NCBI GenBank assembly: GCA_043228905.1
Contig: JBHGNT010000005.1
Coordinates: forward strand, 18,352,001 to 18,416,000
Length of the DNA: 64,000 nt
Source: Azolla caroliniana
Taxonomy: Eukaryota > Polypodiophyta
Reading direction: 5' to 3'
The position numbers were made by a program, and so were the translations under genes. Under the pieces are notes generated by a model, which saw nothing but the letters and a program-made list of their open reading frames with translations, was not told where the DNA came from and did no database searches. This document shows positions 53,801-62,990 of the stretch, one piece after another (position 1 is the stretch's first letter; each line of letters starts with the position of its first letter).

Positions 53801-54947
53801 CCTGGTATGCCGGTTGAAGAAGAGCCTTTACGGACTGAAGCAGGCTCCCCGGCAATGGTACCGGAAGTTCGACTCTTTCATGACCGACGAAGGGTACCAC
53901 AAAACGCAGTCCGATCACTGCGTGTTTGTGAAGAAGTTCGAAGGAGGAGACTTTCTAATACTCCTCCTGTACGTGGACGACATGTTGATCGTCGGACGGG
54001 ACCAGGTCAAGATACGGATGCTGAAGAAGGCGCTTCACCGAACCTTCTCAATGAAGGACCTGGGTCCGGCAAGGCAAATACTAGGGATGCACATCATCCG
54101 GGACCGGAAGAAGAAGCAGTTGTGGCTGTCACAGGAGAAGTACGTGACAAAGGTGCTTCACCGGTTCAACATGTCGGAAGCAAGACCGGTCGGTTCAACC
54201 CTCCCGGCAAACTGCAAGTTGTCCAGCAAGCAAAGCCCCAAGACAAAGGCTGAGAAGGAGGACATGATGAAAGTACCATATGCCTCTGCCGTCGGAAGCT
54301 TGATGTACGCAATGGTGTGTACAAGACCGGACATAGGATATGCAGTCGGAGTGGTGAGCCGGTACATGAGCAATCCCGGCAAAGAGCACTGGAACGCGGC
54401 CAAGTGGATACTCCGATACCTGAAGGGCACAGCAAACGTGTGCCTCCGATTCGGCTCCGGTAAGCCCGAACTCGACGGCTTTACCGATTCGGATATGTCG
54501 GTTGATGCAGATACCAGCCGGTCCACATCAGGGTATGTGATGACGTATGCAGGGGGAGCTGTTTCGTGGCAGTCGAGGCTGCAGAAGACGGTTGCGTTGT
54601 CAACCACGGAGGCGGAGTACATGGCGGCTGTTGAAGCCGGCAAGGAAATAATATGGATGAAGGACTTCATTAGAGAGCTCGGTATCCGGCAGGAGGAGTA
54701 CCGACTCTACTGCGACAGTCAGAGTGCCATCCACCTTGCGAAGAACGCGGCCTATCACTCCCGGACGAAGCACATCCAGCGAAGATATCACTGGATCCGG
54801 GAAAGGATAGAAGACCAGGAGTTCGTGTTGACGAAGATCCACACGGACGAGAACGGGTCAGATATGCTGACCAAAGTGCTCACACCCGACAAGCTGGAAG
54901 CGTGCCGGAAGAGGGTCGGACTGGAAAGACATCCCATGCCGAAGTGA
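50874..54947 (+). CDS. COP-F gag-pol polyprotein, intact
   Basis: 1357 residues from ATG 50874 (MEGGSSGQPG); the three codons before it (from GTG 50865) are not needed. Knuckle CFHCGKPGHFRKNC, protease WVVDSGASFHLT, integrase WHKRLCHMSEKG...CTDCLAG with TDVCQVE, RADNGGEY and ELNGLAERMN, RT LLYVDDMLIVG, RNase H GFTDSDMSVD, STTEAEYMA and YCDSQSAIHL. It has nine residues after IAGIG that COP-E lacks. No lesion seen. Confidence 0.96.
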   Translation: MEGGSSGQPGMMVLNAQNYADWKIKMEDLLIVRDLYEPIDRSEIPKGVLETEWRLLNRKAVATIRQYVDVSVLQHVANDTNAYEMWRKLSGLYERKNALNRTSLMRKIVNLKYRDGESMVEHISTFMGFVNQLAAIKFPLEDAMQAIILMCTLPESWENLVVTLSTSCTEDNLSLQTVKTSILNEEARRRDKEPASDPKMLLTESDRGRQRNRSPQRRQKSGTRSQSRGRPTCFHCGKPGHFRKNCRHYRKDNGADDTDSKKSSERNGVYRGATDRNGSDRRGQDRKGTTALAASEEEIMLITEEGELNIAGDETTWVVDSGASFHLTPERRYFSSYTAGEHGCVRMGNEGTCRIAGIGDVWLTTSTGCKMLLKDVRHVLEVRLNLISAGRLDDEGYTGSIRNGVMKFSKGSLIVARARKVNILYLMNAWLCPEELNVAADTAGELWHKRLCHMSEKGMKRLAEENLIPVKHVHLEKCTDCLAGNQNRTSFHSRPPTRRSAPLELVHTDVCQVETKSHGGAQYLVTFIDDHSRKLWTAPLKTKDQVLSVFKELHARVERESGKKLKALRADNGGEYRGQFEEYCRSMGIQLEFTVPKTPELNGLAERMNRTIMERVRSMLAHAKLPKGFWAEAMSTATYVINRSPSVPLDGDTPQRVWTGKEVSYRHLKVFGCLAYVHVAKDRRGKLDPKTRPCIFLGYGDDVFGYRVWDPVDKKIFRSRDIIFMEDKTLADWESEKKMKSSKSTGEDQLYEEQSRPARDRLALEDPAEDGEETEPAEEDETDTGTGPDPEMDSDEEETEEPVTEAPERRYPLRERRAPRRCPEPEHVLLTDEGEPESFEEAKLDTHSHRWLSAMQEEMDSLHENHTYELVELPKGKRALRNKWVFKLKPGDAGNPPRYKARIVVKGFQQKKGVDFNEIFAPVVKMTSIRTVLSIAASMDLEVEQMDVKTAFLHGDLEEEIYMQQPEGFEKKGKEHLVCRLKKSLYGLKQAPRQWYRKFDSFMTDEGYHKTQSDHCVFVKKFEGGDFLILLLYVDDMLIVGRDQVKIRMLKKALHRTFSMKDLGPARQILGMHIIRDRKKKQLWLSQEKYVTKVLHRFNMSEARPVGSTLPANCKLSSKQSPKTKAEKEDMMKVPYASAVGSLMYAMVCTRPDIGYAVGVVSRYMSNPGKEHWNAAKWILRYLKGTANVCLRFGSGKPELDGFTDSDMSVDADTSRSTSGYVMTYAGGAVSWQSRLQKTVALSTTEAEYMAAVEAGKEIIWMKDFIRELGIRQEEYRLYCDSQSAIHLAKNAAYHSRTKHIQRRYHWIRERIEDQEFVLTKIHTDENGSDMLTKVLTPDKLEACRKRVGLERHPMPK

Positions 54948-54957
54948 AGGGGGAGTT
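54948..54957 (+). other. COP-F polypurine tract
   Basis: AGGGGGAGTT directly before the 3' LTR, same as COP-E. Confidence 0.8.
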
Positions 54958-55579
54958 TGTTGGGATTACGGTCCCTCCGGATGGGATGGTCGGATGTCCG
55001 GGAATCGTGAATGAAGACCCGGTTCCGGAGCCGGATGATGAAGACCCCGGTTACGGAGCCGGATGATGAAGACCCCGGCTACGGAGCCGGATGACGAATG
55101 TACCCGGAGAGAGATCCGGATGCGGGGACATATTTGTGAATATGTTTGCCAAGGGCCCTTGAGGCTATATTTTTGTAAATAGCCTGGAAGTCATATGTGT
55201 ATAAATATGACTTAGGGCAAACAGTCTTTGTGTTGTTGCTTATTTTTCTGTTTTCCACTTAGAGGGAGCGAAGTGAGAGCAGCCGAGAGAAAGGGAGAGA
55301 GAGAGGAAGGAAGAGGTCGACGCCTCTGTGTAATACCGCCGCCTGTGGCGAGGACAGCGAGCTCAAGGTCGTCGCCTTGCAGCTCGCCATTGTACTTTCC
55401 CTGCGTATAGTGATAGTTGGAGTCTTGCACTCCCGTGGTTTTTCCCGTCTAGGGTTTTCCACGCTAAACCCTGTGCATTCGAGTCTCTCTCTGTGTTTTC
55501 GATTTACTGCTGCATTGATCCGTGTTTCCTCGGTTGTGGCCGAGCGGTGAAGGTTTTCGAAACCGTTGATTTCCTAACA
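54958..55579 (+). repeat. COP-F 3' LTR
   Basis: 622 bp, TGTTGGGATT to TTCCTAACA, followed by CTAAG (55580-55584). Confidence 0.96.
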
Positions 55580-55839
55580 CTAAGTTGTGATCTAAAGTTG
55601 ATTTGCTGTTTTAAAAGTTTCTCAAGTTGTGATCTCCAATAGATTTGACGTTTTAACCAATCATCTACTTAATCCTTTCTCTATCTTATTAGTAAATTCT
55701 AATTTCACACAGCTCCTAGTTCCTAAAAGACTTTCAATTGACTTTAGCAACGTTCCTAGAACCTTCCTCGCATATGTCTAAAAAAAGGACTTTTTTTATT
55801 TCTTTAATGAACTACGATTTTTCATTCAACGGAGAAACC

Positions 55840-56244
55840 AAGTTGCCCAAACATCTTTAAATTAATTCTCTTTTGATATGGTCACCCAACCAGGTTACCC
55901 AAACCTCTTAAAATTAATTCTCTTTTGATATGGTCACCCAACCAGGTTGCCCAAACCTCTTAAAATTAATTCTCTTTTGATATGGTCACCCAACCAGGTT
56001 GCCCAAACCTCTTAAAATTAATTCTCTTTTGATATGGTCACCCAACCAGGTTGCCCAAACCTCTTAAAATTAATTCTCTTTTGATATGGTCACCCAACCA
56101 GGTTGCCCAAACCTCTTACAATTAATTCTCTTTTAATATGGTAACCCAACTAGGTTGCCCAAACCTCTTAAAATTTATTCTATGTTGATATGATCACCCA
56201 ACCAGGTTGCCCAAACCTCATAATCCAGGTCGCCCAACCTGTTA
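55840..56244. repeat. Y internal array, 52-bp tandem units
   Basis: Seven units of about 52 bp containing AGGTTGCCCAAACC and GGTCACCCAACC plus a partial eighth. Middle units are nearly identical; the outer ones diverge. It lies 200 bp upstream of the transposase remnant. Confidence 0.93.
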
Positions 56245-56443
56245 CCTAAACGGCCAAAAAAACGGTCATATTAACATGTAAATTAATCACATTTTAAGTC
56301 ATATTAAACCCTTCACTGTCATTTTAATCAAAGTTGATTCCATCTCCAGTTAATTACCTTTTAAGATCAGATTCAATTAATCACATTCTCTATCTTAATC
56401 CGAAGCAATTAATCACATTCTCTGTCTTAATCAAGTTCTTATA

Positions 56444-57560
56444 ATCAAGTCATCGATAAAAGTTGGACATCATATGATGCCATAAGTAATGTGGTTGCAA
56501 CAAACCGATTATCTTGGATAGTTACAAATGGGCAAAGGTCGCAAACACATTGTCGACTTTTGTTGTGTCACTTCCACGCAAAAAAAGCATGGTTGGACAA
56601 TTTGTTGCCAAAGGTAAGTGCAACTGAGAGAAACCATCTTTATAATCGGATGTGCCAACTCATGCAATGCATTACGGAATCCACATTCAATGCCCAATGT
56701 GATGAGTTAAAGGTAGAATATGCAAACAAGCTAGGTGTTTGGCAATATATAGAAGGAGGATGGTGTGGCTTGACATGTGTGTGGAGGAAACTGTGGCCCA
56801 AATTTGGTAGAATGTTCAACTACGGACATGTTGACACTACCAATCTCGTGGAGAGACATTGGCAGTTTATCAAATATACTGCCTTAAGAGGGAGGATAAA
56901 CCGATCAATTACTGATCTTGTGCATGTTTTAATCGGGGACAGTCAAACTGGCACTTGCATCGGGGGTACTGTTATTGAATGGTACAAGCAACGACAAGAA
57001 ATATGTGAGAGTGGTAGATTTGCACCACGTGCAAATTGTAGGGATCAAACAACAAGACTTAAAGAGGCCGAAAGGCTACTAGAGAGGTATGAAACTAATG
57101 ATGTGACAATGCATATTGTGGACGAGCCCCGATATTGGTTTAAAATATTGAGCTTGACAAAACCGAATGTATGGTATAATGTATCGCTCCAATGTTCATA
57201 TTGTGATTGCCAAGACCCTACGAGTAAATGTAAGCATATACTCGGCATCAGGATGATTATTGAGAGGCACATGCCACATCTATGTGGGTCCCTCGACCGT
57301 GCAACAATTTTGGCATGTATGGAGTCCATTGAAGAAATAGGTCAGACGCTGGTGTATCACCTAGGTGCATCGAAACCAACCAAAGAAGAAGACCGTGGAT
57401 CCATAGGGCGTAAGCAAGCAATTGGTGCAAAAAGGGGAGCATCAATCAACATTTCACAAGATCTTATTGGCAGCTCCCCAAACACTTGCAAGGCACACAC
57501 AGGAAAAATGCAAAGAGGCGCAAGTCGAGCTAGGAGGCGGTTGCCAATATGTGCAACAGA
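56444..57560 (+). pseudogene. Y MULE transposase, 3' part only
   Basis: The frame enters abruptly at IDKSWTSYDAISNVV, the second catalytic Asp block. It continues LCHFHAKKAWLDN, GVWQYIEGGWCGLTCVWRKL, TTNLVERHWQF (probable catalytic Glu) and the SWIM motif CSYCDCQ...CKH, ending at RRRLPICATEAV, where it runs into the inverted arm. The DNA-binding part and first Asp are missing, as is the C-terminal zinc ribbon seen in X. It keeps the residues deleted in X at 43823. Confidence 0.88.
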
Positions 57561-57562
57561 GG

Positions 57563-57729
57563 CGGTTGGGCGACCTCTGCACAACTTTATTTTTCGCGCC
57601 TTCTTCATTATCGAAATTCGACGATGCAGATTGCACGCGCCTTCTCTGAGCAACCTGCATCGTCTGTGGCCGTGATTCCCTCACCAGCCCTCTTTATGAT
57701 TTGTGTCATAATAGACACGTCGTTCGTAC
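57563..57729 (-). repeat. Y right inverted arm
   Basis: Pairs with 45175-45341. Its inner edge replaces the 3' end of the transposase frame. Confidence 0.92.
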
Positions 57730-57745
57730 ATACATACATACATAC

Positions 57746-57886
57746 AACCGCGATTCCCTCACCAGCCCTCTTTATGATTTGATGCAGAATAGACACGAGC
57801 ATGTATGTATGTATGTATGTATGTATAGACACGAGCATGTATGTATGTATGTATGTATGTATGTATGTATGTATGTATGTATGTAG
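57746..57886. repeat. Extra copy of MULE end plus (ATGT)n tracts
   Basis: CCGCGATTCCCTCACCAGCC...ATGATTTGATGCAG at 57746-57797 repeats the outer ~50 bp of the Y right arm in direct orientation. It is followed by ATGT tracts at 57801-57826 and 57837-57884, each preceded by ATAGACACGAGC. Confidence 0.87.
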
Positions 57887-58430
57887 GCGAGGGCTGAAAC
57901 GCCGCTAACACACACACACACACACTTTCCCTGCCTTGCCCGCAACAACTACTGAGAAGAGGAAAACACAGAAAAGCAGAAAACAGGAAACCCTAAAAAC
58001 GAGAGCAGATCAGGCTGCCTGCTCCGTGAACAGGAGTGTCAGCAATCCATTAAAACTGCGCAGATTTGCCTGCTCTCGAACCCTAAATTATGTTGGAGAG
58101 CCTGCAAAACAGAGAGCAACACACACATACACACAAATTCACACGACAAAAGGCATACTCAGGAGAGTAAACCCGATCACCAAAGATACAGAGATACAGG
58201 AGATGAAACACTAAAGCTGGAGAAGAAATCCTCGCAGTGAGGAGGCAGGAACATGGGGGGAAGCCCCGAAACATGGGAAATGATCCTAAAACATCGGGAA
58301 AAACCCCTGAAGCAAGGGGGACTAGCAGTGTAATAATCCCCCCCCTTCCCCACACAGAAAAAGTGCACAAAAACCCTAAAACAAAGGGCCACGAAACCCT
58401 AAGAAAGAGAAGTAACGAAGCACATAGTGG
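57887..58430 (+). promoter_or_regulatory. Upstream region of the four-exon gene
   Basis: Contains a CA run (about 57909-57925) and no clear TATA box. A stop TAG sits at 58425, in frame with and just before the ATG at 58431, which supports the start in this exon. Promoter role is inferred from position only. Confidence 0.45.
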
Positions 58431-60440
58431 ATGATGGGGCAAACTGGGGGAGGATCTTTTTGTGACTCACAAGAAGGAAATTCTGAAGACGCATCAATTA
58501 GGCCTGACATCATTGACGGATTTGAACGCGAAAGTGTGGCTCTTCTAGACTATGTTAACAGTCTCGAAGCTCAACTAGAGCAACAGAAGGTTAGCTTCGA
58601 ACATCGAGAAGGACGTCTGAAAGCCGATAAGAAAGCTCTTGAAGAAGACTTTGCTCAACGTGAAGCTACGCTCAAGGCGGAGAGAAGGGTTCTTGAAGAG
58701 AAGCTTCATCATACACTTGATCAACTTGGTCGAGCCCAGAAGGCGATTGCACATGAGGATCGTAAACGGTATGCCCATGTTGAAACCATTCGTAATCTCA
58801 AGCTTGATGTTCGAGCTGCCCAAGAACTCCTTCAAAATGAACGGGAACGGTCTAAGGTATATGATTAGATAGATGACTGTATATGTAGATAGTACATAGA
58901 TATATAAATGTATGTCTGGGTCTATAAGGAGATAAGATTTTGTGGTCTTCCTTGGTATATGTGCAGCATCTGATCACAGATGGATACGTTTCACTATTGT
59001 CTTCAGATGTCAAATATGAACTATGGTACCAATAAGAAAGAATGAAGATATATGAATGTCTTTTAGGGGCTAGAATGGCCCATGACATCGAGCAAGAAAT
59101 TAAGACGATATTGTTGTCTCATCTATGGGTTAGATTAGACATTGCTTCTCAGCAGGGTACAACCCTTATAGGATAAAAAGAAGGAGATCTGGACCCAAAT
59201 CTATGGGTTATTAAAAGCAGCGCTTACCACTGTGGTAATGGCCCAAATATGTGAAAGACATAAATATTTGCTGCTGTGAAGGCAGAGAGACTAGAATATT
59301 TATCATTCAAAATAGAATGAAATTGATGCACTTCGTGGAGGAGAGGATGAATGTAGGCATATGCAGACATTAATGAAAAACGAAGTTTTTAATTCCGATA
59401 CTATTAGTTTTGATGCAGATATTAATGAAGCTAGGTGTGCATTAGAAGAGAAAAAGACATAAATGGTATATTAACTTACTTGTCATATAAGTAGCTCAAG
59501 ATAATTGTAGTGGAGTCCTTGTCTCAGAAGGAAGATGTTTCTCAAAAACTTGCATTTTGGGAAAATTTACATTCTTTCGTTTTGATCCTGGCAATAAAAT
59601 GTTACTACGTTACAGGGGTTAGAAGACCAACTTGTTGAGTTCAAAGAACAATTTAGGTTGAGAGAGCAAGCACACAATAGGAGGCATCTCAAGTATGAAA
59701 TGGAAAAGGCGAAGCTGGAGGAAGAGACAGCTACACTGAAAAAAAAAGTTACACTTGGTTGGATATTGGGTTGCTTGTCAGGTACATAAAAAACTGAAAA
59801 AACAAGAGAACACAAAAAAGACATAAATGGTCAGGAACTTCAGGATTCCCTTAATATTAATGATTGGATGAATTGATGTGTTATGACACCCTAAACATTA
59901 GGATAGAAAATGAGGCTTGCCTTTCGAAAGTTTCAAAATTGCTATTCAATGATAAAGAGCCACTAATTTTATTCCCCCTCTAAATTCTAATCCTGGATCT
60001 TTTAGTTTAGTTTGGAATCTGAATGTTGCTTATTGATGGCCATGCTTCTATGTATGGCAGAGGTTTATCTCCGCATGGAGAATGAATCTGAGCCTGAAAA
60101 GGGTGTTAAGGTAATAGGTCAGCTATTTAAAGATGACGGGAAGCTTGCTAGGCTTGAATCTATCGAAAAAGAAGTTAAAAGGCTAATCAGTGATCCGGTT
60201 GCTAATCATAATCAAAAGCATCCTGCCACATCTCCAAGGAAGGTAGTTTTTTCTGTTATTTCATACATCAAAGGTTGTCTTTCGTTTGGTTATTGCAGTA
60301 CATCAAATGTAGTCTTTTTCAGTTTATCTTCATATAACGAAGGTAGGTTTTTGTTTGTTTCTCCATTTACTGTGTACATCAAATGTAGTTATTTTGGTTA
60401 CTAGTTTTCACAATTATGAAGGATAATGAGTAAATATATA

Positions 60441-60471
<31 letters not shown>

Positions 60472-60690
60472 TGATGAGGTCCATCTGTTCAGGTGCAAGG
60501 AGGTTTTGTATTAGAAAGTGAAGGAGATTTGGAATTGGATGTGTACTTGGACACATCCATTACTGTTGGGGCAACACATGGGATTAGTAGGCCGTTTCGA
60601 TATGTTCGATCTGTGATGGATTTAGAGCATGAATACCATCACCATCTACATGGAACCCAGAGTGTCTCACCTTGCCCTTTGGAAGACTAA
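58431..60690 (+). CDS. Four-exon gene for a coiled-coil protein of unknown function
   Basis: Exons 58431-58856, 59616-59781, 60061-60242 and 60493-60690 join in one frame of about 323 codons with GT-AG introns of 759, 279 and 250 bp. Exon 1 (residues 1-142) is rich in Glu, Lys, Arg and Leu heptads (YVNSLEAQLEQQKVSFEHRE onward) and exon 2 continues the coil (EMEKAKLEEETATLKKK). Exon 3 has EVYLRMENESEPEKGVKVIG and exon 4 SEGDLELDVYLDTSITVGAT, ending HHHLHGTQSVSPCPLED. I recognise no family. No transposon domain or terminal repeat is attached, and the frame is clean across four exons, so it is the best host-gene candidate here. An unspliced third intron would also stay open for a while. Confidence 0.68.
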
Positions 60691-61539
60691 AGAATGGCAA
60701 AATCCACTTCAAATCTATGCGAAGGATCCAAAGTTTCTTTTACTTTATTGTTGATTTTTGACTTAATTCTTGGAAGCATTTTTTATTACATAATGTAAAA
60801 CCTCAAATCAAATTCGGCTTTTTGAAAAGCCGAAGGTACGACTGAGAAGAGGAAAGATGCAATGTTGAAAAGCACTCAGGAAATGCATTATATGCTCGTA
60901 TGAAAGAATGTGATGATACTCGAGGCTTTGTACCAACTTATGGTGTCAAACTCAAATTACAATCGAGTTGTGTATCAATACCATGTAAGATAAAACAAAT
61001 TTTCAAGGAAAATAAGTTTTTATTGATTGTACTCTCTATCTTGTTGGCCATAATAACATCTACACATCTATGTCTCATACCAGGTTGATGTATAGGGAGG
61101 AGGTAGGACGGTCATAAATCAGTTTCATGTGTAGGGAAGAGGTGGGATGGTGCTATGAAGCAATTGTATCATGATATAAAAACGAATTCAAATATTATAT
61201 TGAGTGAGATTTGTGAGGCTCGAAACTAAAACTTGTGTCAAGCATCGAATCGAATACAAACCATTATGATAAGGTTTTCTTTATGTCTCATTATTATAAT
61301 TGCATCTTATGTATATTCCATATGTGGTGATTGTGTCATGCATCACATGTATGCCACTTGGTGGTTATACATCACATGCATTGCATGCATTCTTACATAC
61401 ATCACATGCATGGGAAGCATGTAGTCATGAAGGAATCAATTAATCAAGTGGTTGAGAAGAAAAATACATTTATCAAGGTATTAAGTTAGCTCATTTGGAA
61501 AGTACCTCATGTCTCATGATCGAAGTCAAGGGTTGAGTC
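60691..61539. other. 3' flank and spacer, no gene recognised
   Basis: AT-rich with short ORFs only. A near-direct repeat (GTATAGGGAGGAGGTAGGAC and a variant at about 61090-61150) and repeats of ATCACATGCAT (61340-61415) are visible. Confidence 0.4.
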
Positions 61540-61779
61540 GGAGTTTGGCATAGATAAGGTGATTTTACAATTGACTATTGTAATTTTTGTAAAATCTTGT
61601 ATTCTCAATTTAATAAAGCTTATTTTTATCAATTACTCTTTACTTTTTGAATGATACATTATCTCCATCTCGTTGGTGCTTGTCTCTCTCATTTTCATTA
61701 CAAACTCCTTGTTCATAACCTTGATGGTTCGATGCATTGATCACGAACTTTGCGATAAAAAATTGGTGAACCCGACACG
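61540..61779 (+). repeat. Probable gypsy LTR end with primer binding site
   Basis: An AATAAA signal near 61610 and a C/T-rich stretch precede GCGATAAAAAATTGGTGAACCCGAC. This aligns with the GYP-B LTR end and primer site (GCGACATCTTTGGTGAACCC). The LTR start is not visible and the element behind it is unclear. Confidence 0.45.
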
Positions 61780-61984
61780 AAGTGTCAACGAAGGAGTCTT
61801 CGATAGAAGAAATGCCTAAGAGTGGCTTCAATGCAAATATGGTCAACTTCATGATTACCAGGACGAGCTGAATGGTACAAAAGCAAACTGTGGCTAACTG
61901 ATTGGAAAGTGAGTTGACACTTGTTGGTACAATCGTCGCGGGGGTTGGTTCTTGCCACTCCTCCTGTGTAAACTGCAATGCCCG

Positions 61985-62560
61985 CTAGCATTTAGTCTCA
62001 ATAGGCGGGGTGGATAGTGCCAAGGGCTTCTTGGAGTCGATGGCCAGGTGAGGTAGGTAGAGCACCGAGAGATAGTGAACGACTATGGCCAACAACTTCT
62101 TTCCCGCTTGTAGTGCCAAGATCCCTATGTAGAGAGCCTCTCCTTTCACAGAGCCCCAATCAATTCTCTCCCCTTGATATGCCATTGTGATGAAACCTAC
62201 CTTCTTCTTGGGCATGGCGTATGTGGTGGGGTGGACACTGGCTACTTCGAGTAGGAATTTTGCGAGTTCCTAGAAGAACTCATTTGGTCCTGCCTACTTT
62301 TAGTATGCCTTGGCCGAGGTGGAGTACACCCCAAAATATGCTTCAAGGAAATTTGGAGGTGGAACCTCCATATCATGATGGCCGCCATGTTTCAGGTTGA
62401 GTGTTGTACGAAGTTGGTCGTTGGTGAGGCGGTCGGCATTGATCCTCATACTAACCTTGTGAGTTTCTAGGTGAGGAGGCGCATTAACAACTTTGAGGTA
62501 ACCACCTAGGCCATGCCTCCTTAGCCAGGTGTGAAGCTCGTAAGAGATGTCGATTGGCAT
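61985..62560 (-). pseudogene. GYP-G relic of the GYP-N third ORF
   Basis: Minus strand from Met at 62560: WLRRHGLGGYLKVVNAPPHL and FGVYSTSAKAY align with GYP-N residues 1-87. After a frameshift, ELAKFLLEVASVHPTTYAMP (with a TAG just before) and MAYQGERIDWGSVKGEALYI align with residues 98-150. Identity is low but order and spacing are kept. The coiled-coil part is absent; the match stops near 61990. Confidence 0.82.
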
Positions 62561-62990
62561 GATGTTGGCTTCTTCTGCGTTGGGAGATGCAGGGGGTGAA
62601 GAACTTTGTCAGAGAACTTGGAGAGTTTGTGCTTCTGCTACTTCTTCTTCACTCAAAATGAATCTATCCCTATGCAAAGACGGTTTTTGTAGACATTGCT
62701 TTTCCTGAGGTGTGGATGTGTGCCCTACATTCAGAATCCTTTTTGCCATTACGTTGTGTAAATGCCACACATCGGGAAAGAACTTGTACTTGCTTTCTTG
62801 AGTGTAACTGTGCATGCTCATGCAGTTAAATACTTCTTGGTGGGGTTTTGTCTTTTCATAATTACACCTAATTTACAAGTTAGGGTAGGTGGGGTCCCTA
62901 TCATGATTGTGGCGGGATGGTACCATCATCCCCTTTTTTACCTACTTTTGTCAACTCATTGTCTCGATTTTTGTTTATGAATGGATTTAG
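62561..62990 (-). other. GYP-G spacer between pol and third ORF
   Basis: No domain recognised. Its length resembles the GYP-N spacer (372 bases), consistent with the same gene order. Confidence 0.45.

Larger units (their letters stand above)
50249..55579 (+). mobile_element. COP-F, complete Ty1/copia element
   Basis: 5331 bp, plus strand, inserted in MULE Y with target duplication CTAAG (50244-50248 and 55580-55584). LTRs are 50249-50842 (594 bp) and 54958-55579 (622 bp). They differ by two substitutions (ATTATGG/ATTACGG; ATCGGGA/ATCGTGA) and one 28-bp unit. Primer site, polypurine tract and a full-length gag-pol frame are present. Same family as COP-E. Confidence 0.97.
45175..57729 (+). mobile_element. 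MULE Y, Mutator-like element with ULP1-like protease gene, split by COP-F
   Basis: Two 167-bp inverted arms (45175-45341 and 57563-57729) with about four mismatches bound the element. Inside, in plus sense: 113-bp repeat array, ULP1-like gene (48305-50019), COP-F, 52-bp repeat array, 3' part of a MULE transposase (56444-57560). The arrangement matches X. Terminal sequence GAGGGCTGGTGAGGGAATC lies 32 bp inside the outer edge of the left arm, so the arms may extend beyond the original element end. The transposase lacks its N-terminal half. Confidence 0.83.

Noticed and set aside
55840-56244. 52-bp repeats as a CRISPR array
   Set aside because: The units are direct tandem copies without variable spacers, in plant DNA, and hold the MULE Y motif.
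61640-61978. 112-residue minus-strand ORF near the GYP-G relic
   Set aside because: It crosses the plus-strand primer site and LTR end and does not align with GYP-N third ORF.
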